A stretch of 64,000 nt of DNA from Eupeodes corollae (Eukaryota > Arthropoda > Insecta > Diptera > Syrphidae): the NCBI RefSeq assembly GCF_945859685.1, contig NC_079147.1, positions 257,042,572-257,106,571 on the forward strand, given 5' to 3'. How positions within the stretch are numbered: position 1 is the stretch's first letter; the number at the start of each line of letters is the position of its first letter. Position numbers and translations under genes: made by a program. Below, one piece after another: positions 1-12,171 of this stretch. Below the pieces are notes generated by a model. That model saw only the letters and a list, made by a program, of their open reading frames with translations. It searched no databases and had not been told where the DNA came from.

Positions 1-790
1 CACAGCCACCGTACATAAAAACGATCACTTTGGATTTATTTAAATTTACCACTAGGTTCCACCTTTTACAATATTCAGTAAGCTTATTTATCATTAGCTG
101 AAATGACTGCGGAGTATACGCGAGCAGAACAATGTCTTCAGAGAAAAGAAGAGCTTTAATGTTAATGCCTGCGTACTCGATTCCAGATGGTAATGCTTCG
201 GCTATATCATCAATGAAGAGTGCAAACAAGTTTGGAATAAGTGCACAGCCCTGTCTAACTCCTGATTTCGTTTGGAACCATTGTGATAAGCATTGGCCAT
301 TCCACACTAATGCTTTGGTTATCTTGTATAAATTTTGCAATCCGAACGAAAGCGACATTCCTCTCTGGAAAAGCTTCTAAATCAGGGCATTGCGATCCAC
401 GGTGTCGAAAGCAGCTTTGAAATAAACGACAAATTCAAATAGTTTCTTATTTCTCGATAGAAACGAGTCAGCAATCGAGCGGAGTAGAATAATGTGATCC
501 ACGATTGAGTATCCCGATCTGAAGCCAGCTTTGGACTCACTAAGCAGATTATTAGAATGTATCCATCAATTAAATGACTGAGCAGAATCGATGTAAGGAT
601 CTTCTATGACGAGTTCAAAAACGAGATTCCTGTGTAGTTTTCCCTAACTTCTGAGCTTCTTGTGGATTGGGAATATCAAGGCATCGCTGAACTGATTTAG
701 GATGGTTCCTTTCTCCAAAGTCTGGTTGAATACTGCTGTTACAGATACAACAAGAGTTGTTGCGGACTGCCCCCTAGACCTAGAATGCAA
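1..790 (-). mobile_element. Non-LTR retrotransposon (LINE) relic, reverse transcriptase part
   Basis: Read on the minus strand, this stretch gives the core of a LINE reverse transcriptase (RT). In order there is a 'FSDALIFPIHKK' block, an 'AGFRSGYSIVDHI' block, the 'FKAAFDTVDRNAL' motif, 'KSGVRQGCALIPNLFALFID' and, in place of the catalytic FADD box, 'LFSEDIVLLAYTP'. The frame is broken by stops (for example just after DRNALI), so it is dead. The window edge cuts the 3' part. The motif order and the 'SFQLMINKL..YC..WNLVVN' segment closely match the LINE pieces at 12172-12999 and 19176-20275, so I place them in one family. No target-site duplication can be seen because one end is outside the window. 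The clade is not certain. Confidence 0.82.
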
Positions 791-2929
791 AATGAAGATT
801 TGTAAGAAGAAATACAAAAAAAACCATGTGAACATTCCCTAGAAGGAAAATTCAAAACAAACTTACCCGGTTGTGAGGAAATCCCTGGGTGAGGATTCCA
901 AATAGAAATTTTTGATAGATCTTAAAAAAGAAAAAAATAATTATTATTAGGTTTATAAATAATAAAATGTAGTATAAAATAATAAACAAAACAAGAATTT
1001 TTTACCTACCATGTTGATTGTTGAGTTCTGGAATTGGTTTGGATTTGAATGACAGCGACCACTAGTTGTTAAGACTTCGTACTTTATAAGTTCGAATTCG
1101 AAGATAGAAAAACATGGATATAGAGATGGTCATTTTTGCTCGCCAAACTAATAAATGTAGGCAATACTGATATTGAGAGCTGTGAATCGGGTGATGTTTT
1201 GCCTTACGATTAGATTTTTCCAATTTTTTTCCGGCAAGTGTCCAAGGTTTTGCTTTTTTTGTTTTTTTTTGGGAATCAGGATGTTGACATTTTAGTGAAA
1301 AGAGGAATTCTGAAATCGATCGAGAAAGAGTTCGGTTGTGATATTACTGCCAAAGTTTTTTTGTTAGAAAAATTTAAATAAACCAAATTAAAGAAAACTT
1401 TATTTATTTCGAAAAAAAAAACAATTCAAGAGTGGTGAAGAGCACTTTTTTTGAGAAAAAGCAAGCGGGTTAAAATAGTGCTACCATAGTTTATTTGGAA
1501 GAAAAAAAATTAATAAACTGAATTAAATTCAAATAAAATTTATATAATGGAAATTAAAAGTGGTGAAAAGTATAAATTAAATTCAATCACAAAGATCCAT
1601 GTAAAACTATTTCTTTGACGTGGAATTTAAACTCCTATAGAAACAAGTGGTGAACCAAATAATAAATTTGGAAGAAATAAAAAAAAAGTGGTTTAATATC
1701 GGCGGTCCCAGATCGTCATAAAAGGACTGAGCCGCAGCACCATCAAAATTAAATTATTTTTCAACGATTTATATTTGAATTGAGGATTTTCTAGTCCAAC
1801 CCGTCCATCGGAGCTTCCATTAACCTGAAAAAAAAATAAAGAGAAAACTTTAAAAATAAAGTCGAAAAATAATGTCCAGCAGTATTCGAAAGGATAAGTA
1901 AATCTATGTGTTTTTGTTTGTCTTTATTTGTTGATATTTATTTTTTGGCGTCTAAATTACAAAATTAACTACCTATTAATTTTTACTTAAAATTTATAAC
2001 TGTTTTAATTCACAAATTAATTCTTTAAGTGATTAAAAACCAAAAAATTGTTGTTGAATTTTCAAGGGTAGGACCAACCTCCAAAGAGCTCTCTATAGGT
2101 AGGTGATCCTGGCAGGTTTTTTTTTGATAAGTAACGGTAATACCAAAAGGGGTATATAAACTGAAGTATTGGTTATTTTTTTTGACTCGAAGGAATTGTT
2201 TTTCATTGCGTTTTGTTTAATTTTGTATTTTGTTAATTTAATTTTGATTTTATTATCGAATTCTGCTTTGGTTCATTAAAAAATGTTTAAATGTTAAAAC
2301 AAACTTGGACACCCGTATTAACAAAAGAAAGAGTTAGGTTTTTGGTTTTGTTTCTGTTTCATCTGAGTGAAACGATGATTCTTGAAAGACATTTTTAGGG
2401 GTGCCGATGGTAGTCGATTTTCAACGATGGTAAGGACCTGATTTTCTTTGAACCGACAACGTAATTGAGAAAATCCAAACATGGCCTAAGGATTTTCATG
2501 GTTGGGTGGATAAAGGCAACACTGCAATAACACCGGGAGTGCCCTTGAGGTGGTGAACGTCCGTCCGCGTCAAATTTTTAGTTTAGTTTTTTTTTTAGTA
2601 AACCGGCCTGATATTGTGTTTTTGGCTGCTGAGTGACGTTTACTTCCCGGAACAAGATCCCCACCACATCCGACGAGCTAACGCTGCGCACAGCAAGCAG
2701 GCCACGTTCTCGGGAGTAGATACTCTGTCCCTTTTTCCTGGTCTTCCTCTTTCCTTTTCCAGATGTTCCTGCCGCGGTATGGAAGCTTTACTGCCTTATC
2801 GACTTATCCTCATCAACGCTCCTCTCCCCTCCACTAACCGGCAACAGAGTATTCATATCATATCTGAAGAATTCTGCATTTGAGCACGCAGCCTTTCGAT
2901 CCAAGTGTTGACACGTTTTGAATTACATT
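791..2929. other. AT-rich sequence without recognisable gene
   Basis: Very AT-rich with many T and A runs. It may begin with the untranslated remainder of the LINE to its left. A less AT-rich patch at about 2600-2890 has an 89-codon open frame on the plus strand (2614-2883), but its translation resembles no family I know and its codon pattern is not convincing. I see no splice or promoter structure I would defend. Confidence 0.4.
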
Positions 2930-3750
2930 CATGATGAATATCCCATAAGTGAGGGCATTTAAACCCTTACGAAACAAAGCAACCCAAATATGAAACAATA
3001 GTTGATGGATATTTGAATGGAGATCTGGAAACTTTTACGCTTATCAATTTTCATTTCGAATGTTCTATTTGAAAACTTTTAAAAATCCTTAATAGACAAA
3101 TTACTGAAGTTTATTTACCTAATGAGCATTTTGAAGCCTTATGAGTATTAAAAATTATTAGCATATATATTTTTATAAGATGTTTAATTTTGTTCGAATA
3201 TCCCATGAATAAGTTGCTACTTAAAGGTTTTGATCTTTAAGCAAACTTAAAAATCAATTCAGTTTTCAATATATTTTTTTGACCATAAATAAAAAAATCT
3301 CAAAACTCTTTTTTTCGAATATCTCAAAAAAGAGGTTTTATGAGTTTAAAATTCTTAGAACTCATACAAAGTCTTAGGTTAAGTTGTTGAGGTAAGTTAA
3401 ATTTCGATGGGAACTTTTCTAATATCCCACAGATAAACTGTTTTGAAATCTTAAAAAGACAACGGTACAGGTAGTTGCAACAATGCAGTAAATAATCAAA
3501 TGTATCCATTTGACCCTCTCAATCATACCTTTAATGTCCCACATATGAGATTAAAGTAAAGTTCTTTCAAGAAACTTTAGGAAAAAATAGCTAGTACTGA
3601 AACAAACTGAACGATCGTAAAGTCAAACTATGAAAACTAAAACTATTTATTTAACATTTTGAATATCTAATGAGTTGCTCAAAACTTTTTTTAAATTATA
3701 CCTATCTAAAGTTCTCCTGTGCGAATATCCCCCACAATGGAAATGAATTG
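2930..3750. repeat. Degenerate tandem repeat, period roughly 100-130 bp
   Basis: A 'GAATATCCCAT' core recurs with drift near 2937, 3197, 3316 (as GAATATCTCA), 3418 (TAATATCCCAC), 3531 (TAATGTCCCAC), 3659 (GAATATCTAAT) and 3722 (GAATATCCCCC). It is usually followed by an ATRAG-like word and then a T-rich 'TTTGAA/TTTAAA' tract. Spacing between neighbours in the second half is about 100-130 bp. The units are too diverged to be a recent satellite. It could be an old minisatellite or the internal array of a foldback element. Confidence 0.45.
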
Positions 3751-5440
3751 ATCATAAATTAGAAATGAAGGCGCTTGATTTTTTTTAATGTTTGAGATTT
3801 TCGATTTTGGGATTTATGTTTTAGGTACTGAGGATTGAAGATTTAAGTTTATTTATTTCATATTCAGAAACAATTAATTGAGTCTGAGTGTTAAACCCAC
3901 TAAGAGAATATAAATGTTTTCCTTTGGCAAAAACTACTGTTTTCAATCTTATAGCCATGCGTATTTGCAACAACCCTTTCGACTTTAACCTTTGATAACT
4001 GATGTGTTTTCTGTTCTAAATAAATAACAAAAAATCCCAACACATAACAACAACTCTAGGGCTCCAAAGAGTCAGTTGAAGCCTTAAAAATGCATCTGTG
4101 ACTAACTTAATCCTTTCTTCAAATAGCTCTTTTGATTCTTTCTCATGATGCCTGTGAAGGTATACAGGTATGAACATACCTGTACCCTTTCACCGACTTT
4201 CAATAAGGGTTGAATATATGCAAAATGTGGATATAACGGTAAAGTGTTCGTTCTACTTTCAGGTATGTAGAAACGCTCTCGCCATTCATCACTGAAGTCT
4301 GTGCCAAAGCTATCAGCCAACATAGCCACCTTTTGTTCAAGTTCGATTCCTATATATTTTTGTTCATACCTTATACATACTCCTTTCAACAAAAGACCTA
4401 CCTGTACTAGCCTCCAATGCAAGGTACTAGATATCTACTACCACACTATTGAGGTGATTTTTATATAAAATGTAAAAAAAATGCTTGCTCAACAACACAC
4501 AGAGCAACGTGCAACAGAATCGAAACGTTTTGCAACAAAAAAGTGCACTAAAGTTCGAGAGGGTCTTTTGTTTTCTGTCATTTGTATTTATGTTGAATGC
4601 AATTCAAATTGCACCACACATACATATATACGAAGGTAAGGTACGTTCCGTCTCACAACTCTCAACTCAACCTCCGTTCCGTCGTCATCGTCGTCGTTCG
4701 GTTGGACGATTGGTCGTCCTTACCAAGGATCAAAATCGATGTACAAAATCGAGTCTAAACAGCTTTGCAGCTGCCATTTATTTGTATAACTCTTTTCTGC
4801 TCCTTTTTCTGTATGAAGGAATGTTAGGTAGGGAGGTTTGTTTTCTTTTAACGGGACCTCAGAGTTTTTGCATACCTTTCGTATTCCAGCTAGGAGGGCT
4901 TGACATGGGAAGCAATTTGTCGTCAGGATGGTAGGAAATACATACATATATTATATAGGTATGACTAACTTCTTGATGTTGAAAACTGTTCTGAACTGTG
5001 TCAATGGTTTTGTCCTTTTGGGTTTCATAGGTATGTAACTTTAAAAATATATAAGGTAAGCTATATAAGTAAGTCTCATAGGTTTATCATCGACGAAAAT
5101 ATATAACTAACCATAAGTAGACAAATATTTTTGTTTACATAGTATTTCATCAAGTGCTTCATATCTTAAAGTTTTAAAAAAGAGGTTGAGTTGCGACCGT
5201 CATTGATGTGCCTTCGAAAAATTTGGAAAACAATTATGTAAGTAATATCTTAACATCTAGGTATGTATTTTTATTTGCCAATTTTTATAAATATTATGAC
5301 ACATAAACTAAAATTAACCTAAGGCCAATAATACTGTTCATTTTCAAAACATTTGAGTATACACAAAACTTTCAGTCTTAAGAGCAGGGTCCTAAAAACG
5401 AACAACGATACTTGTCAATTATATCGGGTTTTTAAATTGA
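3751..5440. other. Intergenic sequence, no supported gene
   Basis: Mixed AT-rich sequence with a more complex patch at 4600-4760. A 106-codon minus-strand open frame (4102-4422) and a 149-codon plus-strand frame (4485-4934) exist. Neither translation matches a family I recognise, and they lie next to or overlapping other open frames of similar quality, so I do not call them genes. Confidence 0.4.
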
Positions 5441-6010
5441 CACAAGCGTCAACCGTGGCAGCCATTTTGTTTTGGTGACTTCTGTCAAATCATTTTTTTA
5501 TTATTCAGTTGTTCTTGCCAAATAATAATGGGAAGTTACACGATTGAACAGAACATTTGGTGACCAACCAACATCCCTACGTTCAAGGAACGCAAGACCT
5601 GCCGAGAATATCACCATGGTCCGTGAAAGTGTACAGAAGACCCTAAGGCAGTCTAATCCTCGCCGTGCACATTAACTCGGCTTTTCGTAGACTTTAACTT
5701 GGCGAATTTTGCATCGGGACTTCGGCCTACACACGTACAAGATCCTACTGACAAAGGAGCTCAAAGGTCAGGACCATAGACAACCCTATTTGTTCGCTGA
5801 CTGGGCTTCGAATCGTTTGGAAAAGGCCCCAATTTTGACCCAAAAATCATCTTTAGTGACGAGGCCCATTTTAGGATGAATGGCAAAACTGCCTTGTATG
5901 AGACGACACCAACCCACGCAAGGTTCACCAGGTGATAATTCATTCTCAAAAAGATACCATTTGGTGTAGATTTGGGCCGAAACTTTTGTGTGAAACTCAT
6001 AAACTACACG
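5441..6010 (+). pseudogene. Decayed mariner-like (IS630-Tc1-mariner) transposase
   Basis: A lead segment ending in 'ATTATTCAGTTG' precedes an ATG whose frame begins M-G-S-Y-T-I-E-Q. The same lead and start recur at about 44600-44700 and 56010-56130. After an internal loss near 5565, scrambled frames still show the relic of the middle region ('ENITMVRESVQK'-like), the 'QELK' region and the first catalytic block, seen as F-S-D-E-A-H-F-R-M-N-G near 5850-5885, followed by a 'DDTNPRKVHQV' segment. Numerous frameshifts and stops make it non-functional. It belongs to the same broad group as the transposases at 26947 and 61154, but to a different, older subfamily. No terminal inverted repeats were found. 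It lies directly left of the foldback element at 6650, an arrangement repeated twice more in the window. Confidence 0.7.
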
Positions 6011-6649
6011 TTGCAGAATCTCTTTTCACTTTAGTTCCGAGAGATTTAAGGCTTTTATATTAAATTAACAGATAGAAACGTTGATTGTTTTTCAATTACC
6101 TATAAGTTTAACGAAAAGATCACTTTTGCTGTGTTTTTGGGACATTTTTATTTTTGAAATTCGTGTTTAAATCTCAGTACTAAAGCATCCAAAACAATAC
6201 CAAAGCATCCAAAGCAGATTCACTTCAAAAAGTTGATCTTTTTAATTTTTAAGACCTTAAAAGTTTTTGTATTTTATAGAAAATCGATTTTTAAATTAAA
6301 AACTTGAATATTTACTCTTTCTCTTAGAAAAGTTCCTATGAAAATAATTTAAAGCATTACCAAAGTTTTATTCTAAATTGTGTAAAAAAAAGATGGTGGT
6401 TGTTTTTCACAGCAAACCGCTTTTTGGTGAATATCGTTCTGTTACTAACAAATCATTAAATGAAATATTTACTTACACAACTAACCTGTATAAGTTTAAT
6501 GGCTCATATGACCCCACTAAATCGTTTGTTACTAAAAAGTTGAGAAATTTTTGTTGAGCTATTGGAATAAGGCTGGATTTAAGATTCTTGGTCTATTAAC
6601 GCAATACGATAAGTTTTGAATTCAAAGGAATTCCTACGAAAATCAAAAC
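6011..6649. other. AT-rich spacer between mariner relic and foldback element
   Basis: AT-rich sequence with no open frame worth calling. It may hold further decayed transposase 3' sequence, since the related copies at 48410-48640 and 56565-56810 continue in this position, but I could not align it by eye. Confidence 0.35.
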
Positions 6650-6720
6650 AAAGAGGCAGGGATGCGACTCGCACTGATAACTTCCTATTACATCTGTCGA
6701 TTTGTCTTTCTTAAAAGTTT
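6650..6720 (+). repeat. Left terminal inverted repeat of the foldback-like element
   Basis: Pairs with 8623-8693 in inverse orientation over about 70 bp, with roughly ten mismatches and one indel counted by eye. Confidence 0.7.
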
Positions 6721-7894
6721 GTAGGGTTGGGTTAAGAAAGTTGTTAGTTGAATTATTCTTAAAAATTTTAAAACTACCAACAATATTTTTCATATAGAAA
6801 CAGTTTAGTTTGAGTCTCTAGTTATGTTAAACTGATTTTAAGTCGAAAACAAATTTTTACCAATTTTAATAGGATTTTTTAAAATTTTTACAAATTGGAT
6901 GAATAAAATTAATTTGAGAGATATCAAGAACCCAACATCAATTTTTACGAAATTTGCGTATACCATTTTTTGTAGATTTTATTTTTTTTAATGAAAAAAA
7001 ACGGACTTTTTGATTTTTATAAAAAAACTACTGAATATTGAAAACAATATTTTCTGTAAAGTAAAAAAGTTTGAAGACAATAATTTTAATTTTTCAAAAG
7101 CTATTTGAGTCGAAAGTAATTTTTTACCAAAATTTTGGTATTTTTTTAAGTTGTTATTTTTTGTAAAAAAAAACTGTCAATTAGATTTTTTGATTTATAA
7201 AAAAAAACGTTAATTGTATTTTCTTCAAAAAAACATACGTGTTTGATATCACGTTACAGCATATTATATAAAATGTAATTCAAGTCTCTAGCATTTTCGG
7301 TTCATGAGAGATATTTAGGATTAACTAAAGTTAATAAGTTATTGTAATGGGTCCGATTTGTCAAATTGAAAATTTTGACATATCTCGACGTTTCAAGGTC
7401 CCTAGAGTCGAAATAAAAGATTTTTAGAAAGATGTCTGTGCATGTGTGTGTACGTACGTGCGTACGTTCACGACGTTTTTTTCGTTCTCCATAGCTCAAG
7501 AACCAGAAGAGATATCGATTTCAAATAAATTTTGATATACAGATAATAAGGCAGAAAGATGCAGAAAGGGCTCTCAAGAAAATTGGGTGGTTGGTTTTTT
7601 TACCATAGCAGTTTGAAAAAAAAGATGCAAATTTTGGTTAACCCTAAATATCTTACGAACCAAAAACGCTAGAGACTTGAATTAAATTTTATATCATATA
7701 TTGTAATGTCATACCAAAGAAGTGTATTTTTTTAAAATAAATCCATTAAACGGTTTTTTTTATAAATCAAAAAAACTGAACAAAAATTTGTCACCTCGAA
7801 ACTTTTACGACTAAAATATGATTTCATCTCAAAAAAACTTTTGTGCAACGAAGAATAATGTTTTTTGACATCTGATAAAATTTTGAGGAAAATC

Positions 7895-8640
7895 GAATTG
7901 ATAGTTTATTTTATCTTATAAAAAATATTGTTTTCAACATTTTGAAAAATTTTGAGAAAAATCGATATGACAGTTTTTTTACAAAAAATAAAAACCTAAA
8001 AAAAAATTTATAAAAGTTGGTAAAAATTGATTTTCGACTCAAATATCTTTTCAAAACTTTAAGATATTGGCTTTAATTTAATTTTATCTTTCAAAAAATA
8101 TTGTTGTCAACATTCAGTTAAAGTTTGAAAAAATCGAATTGACAGTTTTTTCTTACAAAAAATTAAAAACCGAAAAAAAAATTAACAAAAGTTGATAAAA
8201 AATGATTTTCGACTCAAATATCTTTTGAAAACTTTGAGAAAATAGCTTCCTAGTAATTTTTACTTATAAAAAATATTGTTTTCAACATTAGGACAAATTT
8301 TGAGAAATATCGAATTGACAGTTTTTTTACAAAAAATAAAAACCTAAAAAAAAATGTATAAAAGTTGGTAAAAGTTGATTTTCGACTCAAATATCTTTTC
8401 AAAAATTAAAAATATTGGCTTCAAACTAATTTTATCTTATTAGAAATATTGTTTTCAACATTTGATAAAATTTTTAAAAAATTCGAATTGACAGTTTTTT
8501 ATACAAAAAATAAAACTCTAAAAAAAAACAATACTAAAACTTGGTAAAAATTTACTTTCAGCTCAAATAGCTTTTCAAAAATTAAAAAATATTGGCTTCA
8601 AACTTATTTTATTTCACAGACAACCTTTTAAGCAAGACAA
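7895..8640 (+). repeat. Tandem array, ~173-bp unit, inside the foldback-like element
   Basis: The word GACAG followed by a T run recurs at 7969, 8141, 8317 and 8490, that is at spacings of 172, 176 and 173 bp. Each unit has the same order: a T run, ACAAAAAATAAAAACC, AAAAGTTGGTAAAAATTGAT, TTTTCGACTCAAATATCTTT, ATATTGGCTT, TTTTATCTTA, then AATATTGTTTTCAACATT. The last unit is cut by the right inverted end. Similar but more decayed units occur at 49080-50290 and 59080-60960. Confidence 0.75.
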
Positions 8641-8693
8641 ATCGACAGACGGGATGGGAAGTTATCCAGTGTGGGTCGCATCCCAGCCTCTTT
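8623..8693 (-). repeat. Right terminal inverted repeat of the foldback-like element
   Basis: Inverse complement of 6650-6720. The GTGGGTCGCATCCCAGCCTC motif in this end is the most conserved marker of the family in the window. Confidence 0.7.
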
Positions 8694-9000
8694 TTAATTT
8701 GGGGTATTGGCCTACTTTGATTTTTGTTTTGATTAAAGTTCAAATAACGAAATGAACCCAACAGAAAGTCAAATTTTCTGGCAAAATCCTTTTGACAACT
8801 TTTTTACAGAAAACGAAAACCTACAAAAACAATTTAAAATTGATACAAAAATATTGTCTTGATAACGAAAGAAGATATTGGCTTCAAACTTTCTGTTGTT
8901 ATGAATACAAACAATTCTTAAAACTTTTAGAAATATCGTAAAACGGACAAGAGCGGAAAGTCATCAGTGTGGGTTGAATCCCAGCCTTTTTATTTAAATT
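8694..9000 (+). repeat. Extra diverged end of the same foldback-like family
   Basis: At 8941-8991 a second copy of the end motif appears (CAGTGTGGGTTGAATCCCAG), preceded by a decayed array unit with 'GATATTGGCTTCAAAC'. It is either a tandem half element or the end of an older copy into which the 6650-8693 element moved. Confidence 0.5.
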
Positions 9001-12000
9001 GCTCTGCACCACAACTTGCTGTAACTATCTATCAAACATATCAGTTTAAAGAAATTATTTGAAACAAACTTACAATCAAGATAATGATTGACAAAGGAAA
9101 GGAAATATTTTACGATGAAAGACTTCATTTAAGAGAATGATTTTAATAGCCAACACAACTTTGTGAGAGATTATATTTATAGACTTCCATTCAGTAAAAT
9201 AACATAAATACACTTAATTGAACAGACAATATTTCAAAATCATACAATTTCAAAATCAAATCTCTCTATGATACCATCAGTAAGTTTATTCAATATAATC
9301 TTAACCAAAATATGTATAAGCATATACAAATGTATACATATTTATCTTATTCGAAAATTTCAAATCATCATCAGCAGCAGCAGATATAAATTTACTTGCA
9401 TCAACAAAATGAAATTAAATGCAGTACTGCATAGCATATAGGTATGTGGTATGTGCATCTAATATCCTTTGCCGCTGGGCAAAATCATTTATTCACAGTC
9501 CAATTCCTGTAAGCGGAAGTGGCTAATAAACTTCTCGAAATTAATTTCTATCAAGCCCTTTTCAATCTATAAATAGTACACATCTAAGTACATGTACTAC
9601 TATAGTTAAATTCTTGCAAGTCATAGATATGGACTTCATAGCATATGTAAGCGTAAGGTATACGAAATAATATATTTCTGCTACCGAAACCAACAGAATT
9701 TGATCTCAATCTTCTTCTTCTTTTGTATATTCCCAGAGGCTATATATTTCTCTTCTTCTTCTCGTTTTCAATATATAGTAGTTACAATCCAACTCTCAAG
9801 CTGCCGCTGCCACTGCCGCTGCCGCCAGAACACCTGGTCAGAGATTAAAATAAACCATTTAACCGTAAACACAATTCACTTTGATCCAATTCCAATATGT
9901 AATCGCCTCAGGAATTCACAAGGAAGCTGTCTAGTAGCAGCATAATCATTCAAGTGGCAGTAACCGCACATCTTCTAATGCCTTGGACTTAGATAGGATA
10001 GGATAGAATAGGTGAGAGATGCTCCTCCAATTGCCAATTCCAATCTACAGCCAAACCAACACAAGGCTTACAACAAATTTCTATACGAAACGAAGATAGC
10101 TTTACTCATAACAAAATACCCCTCCCCCCTTTCGATGGCAAGACGAATTGGTGAGGAGTCAAGTCCTCGAACCCACCGCATATCACCGATACTCGACTCG
10201 TACCTTAACCATTCCAAAACTAATTTGCATGATGCAAGGATAGGTGGATTGATTTATTGGACGACTTGTTGTATGAGCTAAAACCTCCTTTTCTCTTATG
10301 ATATAGTCTTGAGTTGTTCTCTCTTTATACACATTGTGGAGCGGAGTGCATATTACAATCCCAAATGGGGTGAAGCTGGAATTGCATCAATGTATCATTT
10401 CGTTTAATTATTGCTTCCAATGAATTGATTGCCTCTCAAATTAGATCCATTTAAAATACGGCAGCGATACTATACGAGTATTCTAGGATCAACTTGATGC
10501 CGATGCTGAATGGTATTCGCTTCTAGGAATCTTCAGTATGATGTTGTACTGCGTGGTTGCACCTTTAATAAACTTTTCGTTTTGTCTATTTTTTTAGATG
10601 GATAGAATGAAAGGCTCCCATTACCAAAGGAAGGATATATACCAAAGCCAACCAGCTCAAGCTAAAGCTTCTCTTCTCGTCTCGTCTACTTTGCTGGACA
10701 TCATTCGCAACAAGTGTGCAATTTAATCAAAGAAAATCGTCGTTTTGTTACATGGGGTTTATGCTGCACGCAGCAAGCCGAAGCAAGCAGCAGCACAAGG
10801 CAGCGCACCGCACAGTGGAACTGGAACTTGTGGTGCTGCCTTTTCTGCATAAAGATACATCTTGTGCGCGGATAATATACAAATAGGTGGACGCGATCTA
10901 TCGCCCTGGAAATATAAATGTATAAGAGAACAGCAGAAGAAGAAAACGAAAGCTGAGATGGGGTTTTCGGTTCGAGAAATAAACCCCATTAACATTGATC
11001 ATCGTGAGTCCTGGTACGGAGGGCGGCGCATCCATCCTTTCCCCGGTAGAACTCAGATTCTTCAAAACTGCAATGCGCTGCACTACTTCTCGGCCAGAAG
11101 CTGCAACGATCGGGCGGGTGGTTTAGTTGGCGTTCATCTGCTTGTTGACCATGATGTTTTATTGGCTGGATTGTAAGTATCCATTTAAATGATGTTTTAT
11201 GCGGGGTGATGCTGTGATATTAGCAGTGTTTGACAAGTTCTCTCTGGGAGTTTTTATACAACTTGCATAGATACGATATACATTTAAGTTGTACCATCCC
11301 AGAGTTGATCTGATGATGCACCCATAGGAGTTAGGGTAGGGAGTAATTCATCGAGTTCGAGATAACATGACAAGTGGACAGAGTGAAGTTGAAATGCTTT
11401 TCGTGAGACCGTTTCTACTATACCTTACATATAAACTATGCATCTATAAAAGAGAAGAAGACGTGAAGCAGATCATACTGTAATTTATATACCTTGAAGC
11501 AAGGCGGGTTGTTTGATTGGATGTTATTTAACATTCGGGAGGATTGATCGTGAGCAATTTAAGCTTGCACATTAAAATAAGAAACAGGAATCAATTAATC
11601 TCTAGATGATGATGATGAGTTCTCTTTTTTCCAGTCCATTACATTTCAGTCAATACTAGAGATCATGTTTTGATTGAGAAGATTTAGTATAGGCCCCGTG
11701 TATTGCGCAAACTGTGAAGTTTCCCATTCCTGATTTTATGCGTTAAGTCGGATTTGTTAGTGAAAAATGCCAACTTTTAAGAATTTCATTATTTTTCTTA
11801 ACGAAAAAAAATAAATTTTTCAAGACCAATTTTCTTTTGAAGGACTTCAGAAAGTGTGAAATTAACAATTTAAGCTTAATCGGTAGTATGTAAATCAAGA
11901 TTTTCTTAAATTTTTTTCAAAGATTAACAACAATTATTTTAAATTCTTACAGGAAGTTATTGCAATCCATCTGCATTTTTTTATAAGAAATTAAAAGCTT

Positions 12001-12171
12001 CACAAAATGACACTAAAAATGCTAAAGATTGGTTTTCCACCTAAGTATTTCGAAAACGAAAACATGTATTGAAATTGAACTTATTTTATCACATCCAACA
12101 TAATGTTAACTTTAAGTTCATTTTCTAGACAAATCCAATTCAAAACTTTTTTACTTGTTACTTAGGTCCTG
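9001..12171. other. Single-copy-looking region without recognisable gene
   Basis: Higher sequence complexity than the surrounding repeats, with short simple repeats (for example CATCATCAGCAGCAGCAG near 9368 and a CTGCCGCTGCC-type stretch near 9800). Short open frames at 9700-9945, 10012-10281 and 10862-11176 do not resemble known proteins. The region may be intron or regulatory DNA of a neighbouring gene outside the window; nothing in the sequence settles this. From about 11750 it becomes AT-rich again. Confidence 0.4.

Larger units (their letters stand above)
6650..8693. mobile_element. Foldback-like non-autonomous element with ~70-bp inverted ends
   Basis: The left end (6650-6720) begins AAAGAGGCAGGGATGCGACT. 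The right end (8623-8693) is its inverse complement, beginning AAAGAGGCTGGGATGCGACC when read inward; most of about 70 positions agree. Both ends contain the words CTGATAACTTCC (with one extra G on the right) and CTGTCGATTTGTCTT. Between them, AT-rich units lie mostly in inverted orientation on the two sides of a central piece (about 7430-7620) with a CGTACGT-rich stretch and a 'CTCAAGAACCAGAAGAGATATCGA' region (split here only by description). There is no coding capacity. Related ends are at 8941-8991, 23165-23220, 48673-48740, 50491-50547, 60655-60725 and 62546-62612. A target-site duplication is not obvious. This could be a foldback element, or a MITE that acquired a satellite. Confidence 0.65.

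Noticed and set aside
2614..2883. 89-codon plus frame in a less AT-rich patch
   Set aside because: No motif; could be an untranslated transposon remnant.
4102..4422. 106-codon minus frame with fairly protein-like composition
   Set aside because: No recognisable motif and comparable frames occur on the other strand nearby; a search would be needed.
10862..11176. 104-codon plus frame
   Set aside because: Two minus-strand frames of similar length overlap it; no family resemblance.
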